38,833 nucleotides of DNA from Bimuria novae-zelandiae CBS 107.79 (GCA_010015655.1 ML976659.1:1046058-1084890); one strand, 5' to 3'. Positions 9,625 through 21,650 are shown, counted from the stretch's first letter. The notes: generated by a model from the sequence alone, not told the origin. Numbers and translations: made by a program.

Positions 9625-10665
9625 GGTTGAAGCGGTACGAGAGTTCGGAACAGAAAAGTAGTGCGAATTGTGTGAGTCGTTTGAGGAAAAGTTCGAGCTG
9701 AGGGGTTTACGGAGCGCACGGGTTGCGCCCTTGCATACGGGCGGGGGTATGCGGGGCCGTACACGAGGGTTGGCAGGGTCGGTTTGAGCCTCATTCTTCC
9801 ACGTTTGGTCCAGTATTAGAACATGAAGGCGAGCACTTGGATGTGGTCCGTTGAGGGTAAACTTCCAATCTGCTTTCAGGCTTGCCACGGAGCGTGGCCA
9901 ATTGGTCTTATAAAAAGATCATATGTCACCTGTAGAAGGCAATTTCTTCCCAGGATACTTTCTACTGTTGAGAAAGCTTGAAGACATGCTCACCAGCACG
10001 TAAACCATCAAGTTACCTGCTGTTAAGCCACTAGTGTCTACACACTCGACCTCCGTTCCTTGCGGTTCTGCCCTTCCAAATCCAGTGCCATTCAGTGCTA
10101 CGTCCACTAGGAATGTTTCTTATTCTAATCAATTGACTCACAAGCTACTTTACCTCACTGCTGCTGTGCCACTTCCTCCTGCGAACCCTGTGTTCGCGGG
10201 CATGACGTCGCACGGTCCTCGAGAAAGTTCGCATGACCTGATTATCCAACCACAGCACGCACAAGGAGGACACCAGCAGGTCACATGTCACGATAGCAGG
10301 TACAGCCCAGCTGAAGTGCCCTCGGAGCAGCGAATCCAAGAAGCAGGCTCGAGTTCGGTGTAGTCGGTGTAGGCGCAGGGCGAACGGGAAGTACCTCCGA
10401 GTTAGCGTGAACGCCGCCTCCCAGTCCCCGCAGTACTCGTGATGCCGGCAGCGTACACCGACATCAGCAAAAAGAACAAAAGCGCAGCAGCAGTACAAGG
10501 AGGAATTATATTGTGAGCCGCCTGCCGGTCCTCTGCCACGCGCTGCCCATGCGATAACCCCACTGAAACGGCGTCGGCCCACGCATCCCTACCGCCACTG
10601 AACCGGAGACGTCGTCCTCGAGAGCCGTCGCAAGCCGACACATTACCCACCCACACCACGTAAAC
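9625..10665. other. intergenic region between divergent methyltransferase and Zn2Cys6 genes
   Basis: 1.04 kb with only shadow or low-complexity ORFs. It should contain both divergent promoters and a long 5' leader for the transcription factor gene, as is common for fungal regulators. No defined site was recognised. Confidence 0.45.
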
Positions 10666-13600
10666 ATGTCGACTGTGTCGGGCGGCGCTTCCAACGCGTC
10701 GCCGAGCCGCAGCACGTCGCAGCAGGCCCCCTCGCAGCACACGCGAACCTACCAAGCGTGCATCCCTTGCCGCCGCCGGAAGGTGCGGTGCGACCTGGGT
10801 CCCGTCGACAATCCCCACGACCCGCCCTGTGTGCGCTGTCGCCGCGAGAGCAAGGAATGCTTCTTCTCCGCCACGCGCCGCAAGAGGAAGAACGAAGGCG
10901 GCGAGCTCGACGAGGACGAGGACTACGAGATCCGCAATGGCAGGAAGCGGGCGTGCACTGTCGAGGCACACCAGCCTCCGCCTCTCCAGCTTAACGGCGC
11001 GAACGGCAACGCATACGTTTCGCAGCCCCTCACGCCAGGCGGCTCCGTAGGGCGATATGAGCCTCTGAGGCGGCCGACGACGTCTTCGCACGTGCAGTCG
11101 AATGACGAGGAGGACCAGAAGCTGAACGACAAGTCGGCGGCAGTGCTGCAGACGGGCGAGATCTACAGCGGCCACGATGCGCTCAATCTGCTATTCGAGG
11201 CCGCTGGTCGCAACGGCGATATCGAGCACCACCGCACCGGCAGCGCCTCGAGCCTCCATCGGCCGTCTATGCTGGGGCCCGGCAGCACGCCCGGCTCGCA
11301 GACAAACTTAGCCAGCCCGCAAGCGACGGCAACACACGCGCGGAATCACTCACGGGCCACTGCAGCAGAGCCGTCGGTGGAGCCGCCCCTCTCGCAACAG
11401 CACACGTCACTGCCTGAGCCGCCGAACGAGGCAGCTTTTGTCGAGGCCCTCAGGGCGTGGACCAAGTTCCGCTTTGTGCGCGCCGGTTGGCTGACGGCGA
11501 GGGAAGCCGTGCGGTACATTGACTACTTCTACACGTACCTCTCGCCCTTGACGCCCATTGTTGTGCCAGATTACCGCGACCATGCGTTGCACGCGAAGCT
11601 CCTCAAAGAGGAGCCTATGCTCGTGATAACATTGTTGACCATCGCGACCCGTTTCCGTACGACCGACTTCCCGCAGGGGCCGGGCGCGATATCACGGGCG
11701 TATTTGATCCATGAGAAGCTGTGGAAGTACCTGCAGGGCATGATTGACCGCATGATCTACGGACAGGAGCAGTTCGGCGGCGGCTTCTGCGGGGCGGGTC
11801 AGCAGCCGGGCTCTGACGTGAACCCTCTGTCGCGCAAGGGTCTCCGAACGCTCGGCACCGTGGAGAGCCTCATGCTTCTTACCGAGTGGCACCCACGTGC
11901 TCTTCATTTCCCACCGGGTGACGATGACGACGAGCTGGTCCTGCCCGATGACTCGATTGAAGCGGAAGCTCCCGCAAACGGGCCGGCATCGGAGCATCTC
12001 AAGGGCGAAAGCGGTCAGCGCATCGATAGCTGGCTCGAGCCGTGCTGGCGAAGCGACCGCATGTGCTGGATGCTGCTTGGCAATGCCGTGTCGCTGGCTT
12101 TCGAAATCGGTGTCTTCGATGAGACGAGCGAGGTCGAATTCGAAGAGGCCAACCAGCATCTCTCCCATGCGACAGTAAAGGCCTACTTCAGGCGCAAGAA
12201 CCACCTAAAAGACCTGCTCATCATCTACGTGACACAAACTAGCGGTAGACTAGGACTTACATCGATGCTGCCTCAGGTCAAGCGTGAGGACTCCGTAGTG
12301 CAGAAGACCCCTCTCGAGCTGTATCATGAACGCGTAGCCCACATCAAAGCCCCTCCACCGCATCAAGGCATGAGGCCGGACGGTCAACGACTTCCACTTG
12401 AATCCGTAGCCACCCAAGAGCGCCATGCAGTCCAGGATCTTGTCCTCGACTTCTGGGACCGTATCGCCAAGATCATGGAGATAGGCAACCTCAAACTCTT
12501 CCCTAATCGACGTAGGACGCGAGACTTGCTAAAGTCTGGGAAATATACAGAGTTGCTCCAGAACTTCCAGACCCCACTGGTGGACTGGAAGCGCGGCTTC
12601 GATGCTGCACCGCAAGGTTCGTATTCCGATGATAAGCTGTGATGTCTTCTCTGACTGTAAAAAGTGCCACCGCAACTTCGCCATGTCCTTGCGATTGAAT
12701 ACGAGTATACGCGCGTCTATGTCAACTCGTTAGCCTTGCAAGCCGTGGTAGAGCGATGCACTCATAACACGCCACAGCAGACGCACGCCCAACCTAACGG
12801 ACTTGGTGCACCTTCGCACGATGCAGGTGGTGCTATTCCCTTTAGCACGCTAACTAGATGGTATGGCAACGATAGGCACCACATTGATGAGGTCGTCAGT
12901 GCGAGTCGAAATGTTTTGAGAATAGTGGTCGAAGGACTGTACCCTGAAGGCTACCTTCGACACGCGCCCGTACGCACCTTCTTCCGCATCGTGTCGGTCG
13001 CCATCATCTTACTCAAGACATTCGCTCTCGGCGCCACAGAGAAGGACGTCGCGCACACTTTAGGCCTACTCGACCAAGCCGTATACGCGCTCCGCACCTC
13101 CATTGTCGACGACGTCCACGTCGGCAACCGCTTCGCCGACCTAGTGGACACGCTCACCCATAGGATTCGTGGGCGCTTCGTCCGCCTCGCAGCAAACGGG
13201 TCGATGGGCAACTCCCGCGGCGTAACACCGCCCCCGCGCACCGGCAGCCGCGCAGAGATGCTCATGGGCCCTCCCAGCGTCTTCTCAACCAACACCCCCA
13301 CCGGCCTGAACGCCAACCCCACCTACCCCTTCGGCCCCTTCACCGGCTTATCCCGCCCCGGCTCCCCCGGCATGCGCGGCGTCACCGCCTCGGGCCGCGC
13401 AACGCCCATCTCGCACCCAGGGTACAACTCCCTCGACGGCATCACCCTGGAGTCCTACGACATCAACTCGAACCAGATCTCGGTGATGCCGCCGCCGAAC
13501 TATTCCAACGGCTTCGGTAGTAAGAACGACGCCAACAGCGCATCTAATGGGTGGCAGAATTGGGCGTCGAATGGAGGTGGTGCTGGAGGGTTTCCGGATC

Positions 13601-13743
13601 AGGATTGGTTGGCGCTGCCGCTGGATCCGCTGCTCGATCAGTGGGGCGCGGATATCAATCAGACGGCTATGGGACCGGATGTGGGTGGCTTGGATATGCT
13701 GGATATCCTGCTGAATATGGGGGGGCCACCGGGGAGCGCGTGA
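10666..13743 (+). CDS. Zn2Cys6 transcription factor with fungal-specific domain
   Basis: 1009-aa nuclear regulator from two exons (10666-12616, 12665-13743). The 48-nt intron GTTCGT...AAAAAG joins Gln650 to Val-Pro-Pro. The binuclear zinc cluster has Cys32, 35, 42, 55, 58 and 65 (CX2CX6CX12CX2CX6C) with a basic loop CRRRKVRC and a following basic run RRKRK. The middle domain contains SPLTPIVVPDYRDHALHAKL, IATRFRTTDFPQGPGAIS, VESLMLLTEWHPRALHFPPG and a WRSDRMCWMLLGNAVSLAFE segment, typical of the Fungal_trans region. The C-terminus is Gly/Ser/Pro/Asn-rich and ends in a likely acidic activation segment (PLLDQWGADINQ, GGLDMLDILLNMGG). It resembles a conserved single-copy regulator group (Aro80/ARCA-like is a guess). 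Confidence 0.87.
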
Positions 13744-14591
13744 GGATGGCGGGGTGTGGTGTGGTGGTGTGGTACTACCATTCTTCATTATGAGATGGGG
13801 ACGAGAAGAGGGGCGACGAGGGGGTTTATCGGGGGTTCATGGATATGTTTCTGTGGGAGTGGAGGAGGGGAATGGGAGGAGAGGTGATATGATGTTCAGG
13901 CGAGTATGATACCCGGACTTTAGTCCATTGATGCGCGTGCACACGGGTGGAGTGTGGCGCTACTTTCTTTCTTTTACCTTTTGAGAAACCCAGACGGTCG
14001 GCGTTCTATCGACGCGTGGCAACTCGGGTGGGAGCTAAGAAAAGCTGATGACTTTTTGGTCGGATGGGAGCGAGACTGACTGCGTCGCGATCGCTGGCTG
14101 CTATGGCAATGACGCCATGAAGCAACGGCTGGATTTGGGCAGGGATAGTGAGAGTATGATGTCATAGGAATGCCATGGTATATGATTCTGCCTCATTTCC
14201 ATTGCGGTGATGTGAGTGTGTTGGTTGAGGTACTAAGGGAGTCGGTGAGTGGTGAGTGCAGGTGGGAGTCATGCCTACGAATTCCTTCGACGCACACACG
14301 CAAGTGTGCTCAGCACAGCGCGGTGTCGCACGAGTACGAAGAGCAGCTTCGTACCGAAATGTCGCCATCGTCTACAAAGTGAGAGAAGGTTGTGGAGAGA
14401 TGTAGTGGTGAGTAAGTCTGCTGGGAAACTATCTCACATTTTCGCGGATGAGGCGCGCGTCGCAGCTAAGCATACGGATCCTTAGCTATACATTCGCCAC
14501 TGCGTAATTATTCTATACGTGTGAGTCTCCGTCCTCGGAGCTCCACCATACGAGTCACAAAACCATCGCATCTGGCGAAGCGTCCTACTCC
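13744..14591. other. intergenic, no supported gene
   Basis: 848 bp downstream of the regulator; the start is G/T-rich, as in a 3' UTR. Overlapping short ORFs on both strands lack domains. No repeat or RNA gene was seen. Confidence 0.45.
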
Positions 14592-15340
14592 ATGCATACT
14601 AATCGCCACTCCTCCTCCTCCTCCTCCTCCTCCTCCTCCTCCTCCTCCTCCTTCACCTCTATGCAAAACCCTTCCTTCTTCTCCAGAGACTCCATCTCCA
14701 CCATACCTCCCACGCCCGCTGTCCACGCTCCCCCTCCAAGCCTCCTAGCAACAGAGACAACCGTTCCGACCACCACTGCTCCGATCAAAATGAAAGAAGA
14801 GAAAGTCTTGCTCTAGGTCTACGCCACCCCCTCCTCCCATCCAGGGCTCATCCTCTCCCCACCCTCGCCCGCGGATTTGCGCACTACGCTTCCCTCTTTC
14901 CCGGGCTTTTCCGCCTGGTGCGTTGGTTTCCGCTGCGTTGGTATGCGAAATTCCTGGAGGAGCAGAAAGAGTTTTATGGCGCGTTTTATGAGAGGCGGGA
15001 AGTGAGTTGTCACGGTAAGTTGTCTTATTCTTGGATTGGGTTGGACTGGGGTGGGGTGGGGAGGTGGATGCGCTGGAGGAGAGTTGATGCGGAGGAGCTG
15101 ATTGTCTGGGTAGTATACGGGGCTGTGCTTAAGATGAGGAAGTTACCCGGGAGAGGAGGCTGCGGGGTGGTGGGCGCGTGGAGAAGATAAGGTATGAGGG
15201 TAGTGGGGGAGAGAGGAGGCGGCTTGTGGAGGATAACGGTGCGGATGAAAATGACACGTGGGAGATTGTTGAAGGTAAGGGAGAACAGGGAGATGAGGAT
15301 TGGTTGAGCGAGGTGTCAAGTGAGGTCGAAAAGGTGTGAA
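14592..15340 (+). CDS. possible multi-exon hypothetical gene with Ser14 tract
   Basis: A plausible but unproven gene. MHTNRH is followed by 14 Ser codons (TCC repeat) and a Ser/Pro/Thr-rich stretch to a TAG at 14815-14817. The same frame then continues as good coding text: VYATPSSHPGLIL, RWFPLRWYAKFLEEQKEFYG and AFYERRE. A consensus donor GTAAGT follows at 15015. Downstream pieces read EELIVWVVYGAVLKMRKLPG and, in another frame, ERRRLVEDNGADENDTWEIV to a TGA at about 15340. The TAG may sit at an intron end (TTGCTCTAG) or be a point mutation of CAG. I could not settle all exon joints. The family is not recognised. Start and stop are tentative. Confidence 0.35.
14610..14651. repeat. (TCC)14 microsatellite
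   Basis: A perfect 42-bp trinucleotide tract. It gives poly-Ser or poly-Pro on the plus strand and poly-Glu or poly-Gly on the minus strand, which creates four overlapping low-complexity ORFs. Confidence 0.95.
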
Positions 15341-15745
15341 TTGGAAGTGCTAGTTGTTGTTTTATGCTGGCGTTGGCCTCGTTGGCGTAGTCGTACATTT
15401 CTTTGTGTTGGAGAAATTAATTGAATGGATCTGGAGGGTTCTTTTATATCAGACTTATGAATAAGAACCACGTCTGGATTTTCAAATGTGCGTATCGGAC
15501 ATGAAGAACTGCCTCTCGCGTTGTACAAGTTGATGTTCTGTCAACGATGTAAAGCGTGAAGAAACATGATGTACTACCACCAATCGTTAATAGAGTAGAA
15601 CGTTGTCAGAGTACGAGTATACGGCGTGAGTTGTCATAGTACAGCTCAGCAGCATGTACTATATGTACCCTCGATTTTCTCTATCGCTTTCTTTCTTACA
15701 ATCCACACATTATCCAACCCTGAATCTACAAGAAAACAAACCGTC
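15341..15745. other. intergenic
   Basis: 405 bp with no coding signal. The 3' half must be the promoter and leader of the next gene. Nothing else is recognised. Confidence 0.45.
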
Positions 15746-16223
15746 ATGTCCGAACCCAACAACTTCAAAAATATCTACTACATAATTTGGACAACCTCTA
15801 AGCAAGGTGTCACCACCGATGCTGCCATCACCCAAGCATGCGAAGAGCGTGGCTGGAAGGTCGAAGTTAAAACCATTGCTGAAGATTTGCTGGACCTGGA
15901 AAAACAAAATCCCGAATATGAAGGCTTCGACGAGGCCACTCAGACGGCTCTCAATCGTAAATAGAGACGACGTATGAGAACAGCGGTGTGGAGTGTTGGG
16001 CGCTAATGATGGAGCCGTGCTTCCCTACAGCCACGGCAAAGAGCTAGGGAAGCCGAGTAAGCCGCCACCAAAGACAAAGCCGAAGCCAAATAATCCAAGC
16101 GTTCCACCACAGCCTAATCCACCGAAGTGGCCTCCGCCTGGTCCGCCCAAACCTGTGCCTCCGAAGAAGCCGCAGGGTCAGAATGAGGGTGTGGAGATGA
16201 CAGAAGAACAGTTTGAGAAGTGA
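15746..16223 (+). CDS. small protein with proline-rich C-terminus, unknown function
   Basis: Two exons (15746-15956 and 16048-16223) joined over a 91-nt intron (GTAAAT...GCTAG) give 128 aa. This joint was chosen because acceptor CTAG at 16044-16047 keeps the proline-rich frame open, whereas the nearer CTACAG leads to an immediate stop. Residues 1-71 are compact and mixed alpha/beta (FKNIYYIIWTTSKQG, ACEERGWKVEVKTIAEDLL). Residues 72-128 are a Pro/Lys tail with many PxxP motifs (KPPPKTKPKPN, PPKWPPPGPPKPVPPKK) ending EMTEEQFEK. The tail could bind SH3, WW or profilin-type partners (inference). An upstream in-frame ATG at 15626 would add 40 residues of leader-like sequence and is less likely. 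No family is recognised. Confidence 0.55.
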
Positions 16224-16399
16224 GAGGGAGATCTAGCATCTTAAGTAGGTTGGCATAATGGCGTGGGATCAGTGTACCGAAGGTAGCTAGATTCTCCCAG
16301 TGACGATGCTCTCCTAGTCATAGAGCTATTTACGATGACGATGTTGTTTTATGAGATTTCCATTTGGGTCTTGGTGCTGGGCGTTACCTCATGTGATGC

Positions 16400-18741
16400 T
16401 TAAGTCATGTTGACCCAGCTCTCGCATTCAAAGTCCATCGAGTCGAGCCACCTCATAAAGTCGCCATCATTGCCCAGGGGCGGTAATGGACTGGTGAGAC
16501 TCGGGTCGCCCATGTTAGGAGCACTGGTGTCGTCTGTCGTAGATCTCATAGGCGGCGGTTCCAGGATCGTGTCCAATATCTTCCTCAAGAATTTTCGCCC
16601 TCTGGAAACACTGTGACTGGTATGTGCAGGCTTGCAGTGAACGCTGTCCAAGCATGCGACGAACACGGATAGTTCTTGGATGGTAGTAGACCGAGGAAGC
16701 GGATTGGCCAATGCTGATGCTGATGTTGGGTTTTGCACTTGGTGGAGTAGCTCTACAGCGATGATTGATGCGCTAGGGATTCCGTCCATGGTAAGCATCT
16801 GTATAATATCAATCTGAAAGTCTCGAAGGATCGACAGGTTGTTGATAAGAAGTACGGCGAAGCTGAACATCTCTTGGGCGATTGCCAAAAGTTTGGAACT
16901 GTCTGCGCCTATCTTCTTGACGAGCGTTCGTTGCAAAAGAAAGTGGTGGTTTAGAGTGTCGAGCCGAATGTATGCCATATACAGGAGTTCTATTGGCGGT
17001 CGCTTTAACTCTTGGAAAGGTCGGTCATCGACACGCAAGAATTCGGGCAAACTCGCATGGAGTTCAATTGCACGTCGCTCGATGTCGGCGGCACGCCCAA
17101 TGATCTCTTCGTGTGGTGATGTACCCAGAGAAATCTCCAATATCTCTTCCGCAAGAAGTGAGTTGTGCATGAACAAGCGTGCAAAAGTGCTACGTTGTAC
17201 TCGTGCTTCTAAATTCCATCCTTCTTCGTCAAGACTTTGCATGGCAAGCTCAAGTTCAGGTCCTTCCGACATGAGTTGTTCGTCGTTAAGGTCGAGGGGG
17301 CACTGCAGCATGCAATATTGTCGGGTGAGTCTTGGCGGTCTCCCGTTGTATATTGCCGAGTACTTGTCGTTTACGTAAGCGCACACGAACAGCCTCTTTC
17401 GCAATTCCGCGATGAAGAACGGTGTATTGTCGTCGACTTTGATCTCTTGATGCAAATTGAAGAAGATCATGGCGGTTGCCAGTATGCCCGATCGCTTCCA
17501 GTTCTCAAAGCTTCCTCTGGTGCGTAGTGAGCAGTACAAAGTGGTATTTTCATAGAGAAACCACAAGTAAAGATCATTGACGATTGCGAAATCCTCGCAG
17601 AACCCAATACAGATCTCTGAAGCATTGTGTGTTCTCAAAATCAGAGTGGCTCGATCTTCGAGGGGCGCATCTTTCGAACAAAAGATCGGATCAACGTCAG
17701 AGAGGCTATCGCAAAGCAACGCCACCAATGTCAACACGATGCCGACGACTTCCCATCTGAGATTTTCGCCCGTGACCGCTGCGCAGAATTCTCGGGGTTT
17801 TGTATGCCTATTGAGTAGCCGTGATACTGGCTTCAACGTGTTCTGCCATATTTTTTCGGACATCCGCCGAAGTTCTTTCAGATTCTGCTCTCTCAGCGTT
17901 TTGCCCCATGTTGCCCATAAGCCTGACGTCCAGATCTGGATCATCGGCTCGACCAGAATGATGCCTCTGCCAAAGGAAAACCACTTGTCTAGGTAGCGCT
18001 GGAATATCGCCGGTTCTTTTAAGAGCGTGAGCACAGCGGCACCTCTCTCGATGTAAAGAGAGGAGACACTGGTTGAATCAGTAGGTCCTTCCGCGTTCGA
18101 TTGCTGTATTCCGATACTTCTTTCATATTCGTCGAGAATAGCAGTGTGGTGGACAAAGCCGGCTGCCGGGAGTCTAAGGATAGAGTCACCCCTAACATGG
18201 GCTACAGGAAGGGGCCGACGAAGCTCCTCGATACTTTGTTCTTCGTAAGTGAGCGCTGAAGGCTGGGCTGGCAACGAGTGTCGGCGGGCTCTGGGTCCTG
18301 TGGCTTGTGAACTGACAACGGGCGCCGGTTGTGATGGTGGGACGCCTACTCTAAGAGACGTCGCAGTCAATGGAGTTACAACAGGCGCGGGAAGAAACCC
18401 CTCCACCGATTGGAGAAGCGGCTGGACAGTATCTGGCGGGCTCGTAGTTTCACTTTCGCTTGTTGGTGTAGGAACGATTGCACGCTTAGTAAGAGGTGCT
18501 GGGTGATAGACACATTGGTTAGCTTTATTACGTCGAGCACAACGCCCGCATGTCGGCGTCATGTGATCGCAGCGTAGTTTCCCTTTCCTGCATGGTTCAC
18601 ATGACTGCAATTTTCCATTCCGCCTGTAGTTTGTATTGAGGGTCCGGTCTCGGTGGCCGGCCTGGAATCGCGCTGGAAAGATGTTTCCCGTCTATGAATG
18701 ATTAGCAATACAACAAAAAAAGACGGGCAATGACTGACCAT
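16400..18741 (-). CDS. Zn2Cys6 transcription factor with ATG-only first exon
   Basis: 764-aa regulator. The zinc cluster has Cys32, 35, 42, 49, 52 and 61 (CX2CX6CX6CX2CX8C): CEPCRKGKLRCDH then CGRCARR. The frame stays open upstream of the cluster to an acceptor CATAG at 18692. The only sensible 5' join is to an ATG at 18741-18739 lying directly before a GTCAGT donor, so exon 1 contributes just the start codon (intron 18692-18738, 47 nt). Exon 2 then starts TGNIFPARFQAGHRDRTLN. A Fungal_trans-like middle region follows (YIERGAAVLTLLKEPAIFQR, LRKRLFVCAYVNDKYSAIYN, GRPPRLTRQYC), and the C-terminus is acidic (GDFMRWLDSMDFECESW). The target pathway is unknown; the neighbours give no hint. Confidence 0.82.
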
Positions 18742-19762
18742 GTCGAGATGCGTTCCCAGATTCTCAAAATAACTGCGTTATCGGACAAGGAAAGGACCCA
18801 ATGAACCATTCCCTACGTTACAAACTCTTGCTACGTGTCTGTAACACTGTATTGCCCCAAATTAGGTAGCACGTGCCCACTTTACACTGAGTTTTAGGCG
18901 TTCTAGTCTTCGAAACGCAAGGTAAGGATTTCGGAGTCGTCGCCGTCTTGTGCTGCCTGGCGCACCACCAACTCATCTGCCAGCAACGCTCAACGCTTGT
19001 GATGACGACTGCGGCAAAAGATGGCCTACCGACTCGTAAGCCGATTCTAATACCGGATTGAAGTTGCCAAAGGCGACGATTCGTGAAATGGAACTTAAAA
19101 TGCAGCCCCCCCAACGCCGTAGAATGTTACGCGGCCTGAATATGTAAGCCGACTGTACGGAGTTTGAGCGCCGGTAATGGGGAACGGAATTCGATTGAAA
19201 TGTCAGCACAGAAAGTGGAGGTTGCTGACTCAGGTAGGCAAATGCGGTGTTCGTGTTCGCTTCTCTGGCCAATTGCAACGCTCTTCTACAGATCAGCCCG
19301 TGCAACTCCGCGTGTATACGGCGTTCCATTCATTGCTATCCTTAAACATTTTCGGCTGACGCATGTCATTATCACAACACCTCATGCAGAGCGCTTTTAC
19401 TCTTGTCCCGATAGCCGCATTCCCTCCTTAAATGCCTCAGCCTGGATAGTGTGATTGGCCAACATGCGGGGCGGCCAATGCAGTCTCCATACATTAAACG
19501 GTGAGCACTACGGGTGGTAAGGCAGCAACTTATGTACCTTGTAGACGTGGACAGTAGACATGTCAAATAGACCTCTAATTCCGCTCCCTAAAGTTCGGGC
19601 ATAAATACGTGCTTTGGTCTCACTCATTGTTTGCATTATCGTGATCTTCTCTCTTCTTCCATATCTTCAAAAGACATTTATACATAGTCCGTAGCCAAGC
19701 AAGGACCCTACAACATCATCTTTATCCATCGCAAAAGATCTCGAAGTCTCCACTTCTTCGCA
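18742..19762. other. intergenic between divergent genes
   Basis: 1.02 kb with no supported gene. It would hold the regulator's promoter and that of the gene starting at 19763. The stretch before 19763 is rich in CTTC/TCTT pyrimidine tracts, common just upstream of fungal start codons, with ATAAATA near 19600 as a possible TATA-like site. Confidence 0.45.
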
Positions 19763-20213
19763 ATGGCGTCCAACAGCAACAACGCAAACTACTGCACGAC
19801 ACAATCGGAGAAGGACAAACTGCCGCTCTACAATCCTTCTTCGCGGCCTTCGACGGACTCGACCAGATCAACAGACGCTCTGATACAAAAGGACTCAAAG
19901 AAGGGTTCGAATGATAAGGACAAGGTGTCCGCTAAAGCGATCCTCAATGGTGAGTACCTTAGCAAGCCTGCAAGGAACAGAATGTTGATAGTGAGAAGCT
20001 GCACACAAGAACTCGTTCCAGATGTCGATCTAAGCAACGATTCCTTCCGATTATACACGGGCGACCGCACGATGGATACATCGGACATGGGAAGGGAAGG
20101 ACAGATCGAGGTGCCAGTAGTCGTCAGTGTGCAAATGCCGGCCGTAGGTGAGCCTAAAAATGCCACTGCGCGTTGTTTTGGGAATGGAGAGCTTGGTGTT
20201 CTGGTGTCATTTT
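19763..20213 (+). CDS. hypothetical protein, weak
   Basis: A 150-codon ORF with a pyrimidine-rich leader, a good start context (CGCAATGGC) and a hydrophilic Ser/Asn/Lys-rich N-terminus (MASNSNNANYCTTQSEKDKL), then RNRMLIVRSCTQELVPDVDL. A GTGAGC donor-like site at about 20149 after PVVVSVQMPAV suggests the last codons may be intron and that the gene continues in another exon, possibly joining at ATTAG near 20233. No domain is recognised. The stop may therefore be wrong. Confidence 0.35.
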
Positions 20214-20517
20214 GATCTCTCAACTGGATTAGGTGTGTGCGGGTGTTTGTCTCAGACTTATTTGCTTTATCTTGCCAGAATACATCCACTTAGTACCCAT
20301 GCTGGGGTGACACAAGACACTTTTGAGGTGCCTCGCATACATGGTAGTTCTAATTTGGTGTTTGTGGTGCTGCTAGGTCCACATGATTGCGCGTAATGCG
20401 CGTCGAGAGCGCGCTAGCGCCCTGCAAACAACTGGGAGCGGCCATGACTTGCCCCACCTTCACTTCCACACTCCACAGCCTCTACCTCTACAATCCACTT
20501 CCAACGGCGGGGCAATC

Positions 20518-21650
20518 ATGGCTCCGCCACAGAAGAACCCGAGGGTCGACAAGACAGCTGCTGCTACCGGCCACGAGGATACCCAGGTTACCCGTAGCAA
20601 CGGCGGCACTGACGGCGGCACTGACGGTGGCACTGACGATGGCATTGATGTCGGCACTGATGGCGGCACTGATGGCGGCACTGACAGTGGCAATGCTACC
20701 TCCGGTTACAACGAGGACCAGATTTGCGAGAGGTAAGTTGGTTCTGGCTGGACTTGGCTGGACTTGGTTGACGAAGCTAACAGCGAAGGTATCGGTCGGC
20801 GCCCCAGATCTTCAGATTCATGGATCTTCCAGCTGAACTCCGGGTACGGATCTACGATTACACCCTACACAACGAACACGGCCTTGTGTGGAAGTGGACT
20901 CCCCCTTGGAAGAAGCCTCACGTCGGCTACTTTGAGGAGCTGCGCCCAAATGGTCCAGACCTAGCTGCCATCGCTCGCACCTCAAAGCATATATACCGCG
21001 AAACACACGGCATTGTCTTCAGAATCAACACCTTATGCTTTCCAGATCATTGCTGGTCACCACTTGGGGATAATTCACACGACCTCGACCTTTGGACGAC
21101 AGCCTTGTACAGTTCCTATGGACGGAACTCCGAGTTTCCTACTGCGTGGTTGGACTATCAGTATTTCAGAGCACACGCCATGTCCATCGTCCCAGCTTCC
21201 ACTCTCTCAATTAAGCTTGTGCTTCGGTATGGAGACGGACTCGTGGCGGCTCTACTCAAGGGTCTACGGGACAGTCCAAGCGAATTGCAGACCGCTGAAT
21301 TCAGCGTGGTGATAGCCGACTGGAGACTATACGGAACGATGAGCGACGATCCGGCAGATGAGAACACGATATTGATATTTTGTGAATGTGTCTTGGAGGA
21401 CTTTATCAACAACAACCATCGTTTGAAGAAGATTGTCAACGGCGTCGAGTATCCTGGACATGATCTGTTCAAGTTGCTGTTAACGAAAGAAGGAAAGCTC
21501 GTTAAGTTTCCTGCTTCATCACTTCGCCTCCGCTTGTTTCCGAACACCGAATACCTGTCGAACTACGTGTTTGACAAAGAGGTTCCGGAGGCCGATATTG
21601 AGCTATTCAAGGACTGGGCTACCAATGGCATGGATCTGCAGGGCTGTTGA
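20518..21650 (+). CDS. 2EXR/F-box-like protein with Gly-Gly-Thr-Asp repeat
   Basis: 358 aa from two exons (20518-20732, 20789-21650); the 56-nt intron GTAAGT...CGAAG joins Glu-Arg to Tyr-Arg-Ser. The N-terminal third is low-complexity, with seven tetrapeptide units (GGTD-like) followed by NATSGYNEDQICER. Directly after the intron comes IFRFMDLPAELRVRIYDYTL, the signature start of fungal 2EXR and F-box-like domains. Then follow AAIARTSKHIYRETHGIVFR and a weakly conserved C-terminal body. Such proteins are numerous in Pezizomycotina and their roles are mostly unknown; substrate recognition is possible. Met at 20518 was chosen because it leads straight into the spliced frame; an upstream in-frame Met at 20383 is less convincing. 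Confidence 0.72.
20602..20685 (+). repeat. 7 x 12-bp coding minisatellite
   Basis: In-frame 12-bp units of GGCGGCACTGAC type encode GGTD with drift (DGID, VGTD). It lies in the N-terminal region of the 2EXR-like gene and is likely to vary in copy number between strains. Confidence 0.9.

Noticed and set aside
10402..11175. 257-codon minus-strand ORF over the Zn2Cys6 N-terminus
   Set aside because: GC-rich shadow of the regulator's coding strand; Arg/Ala/Val-rich with no domain.
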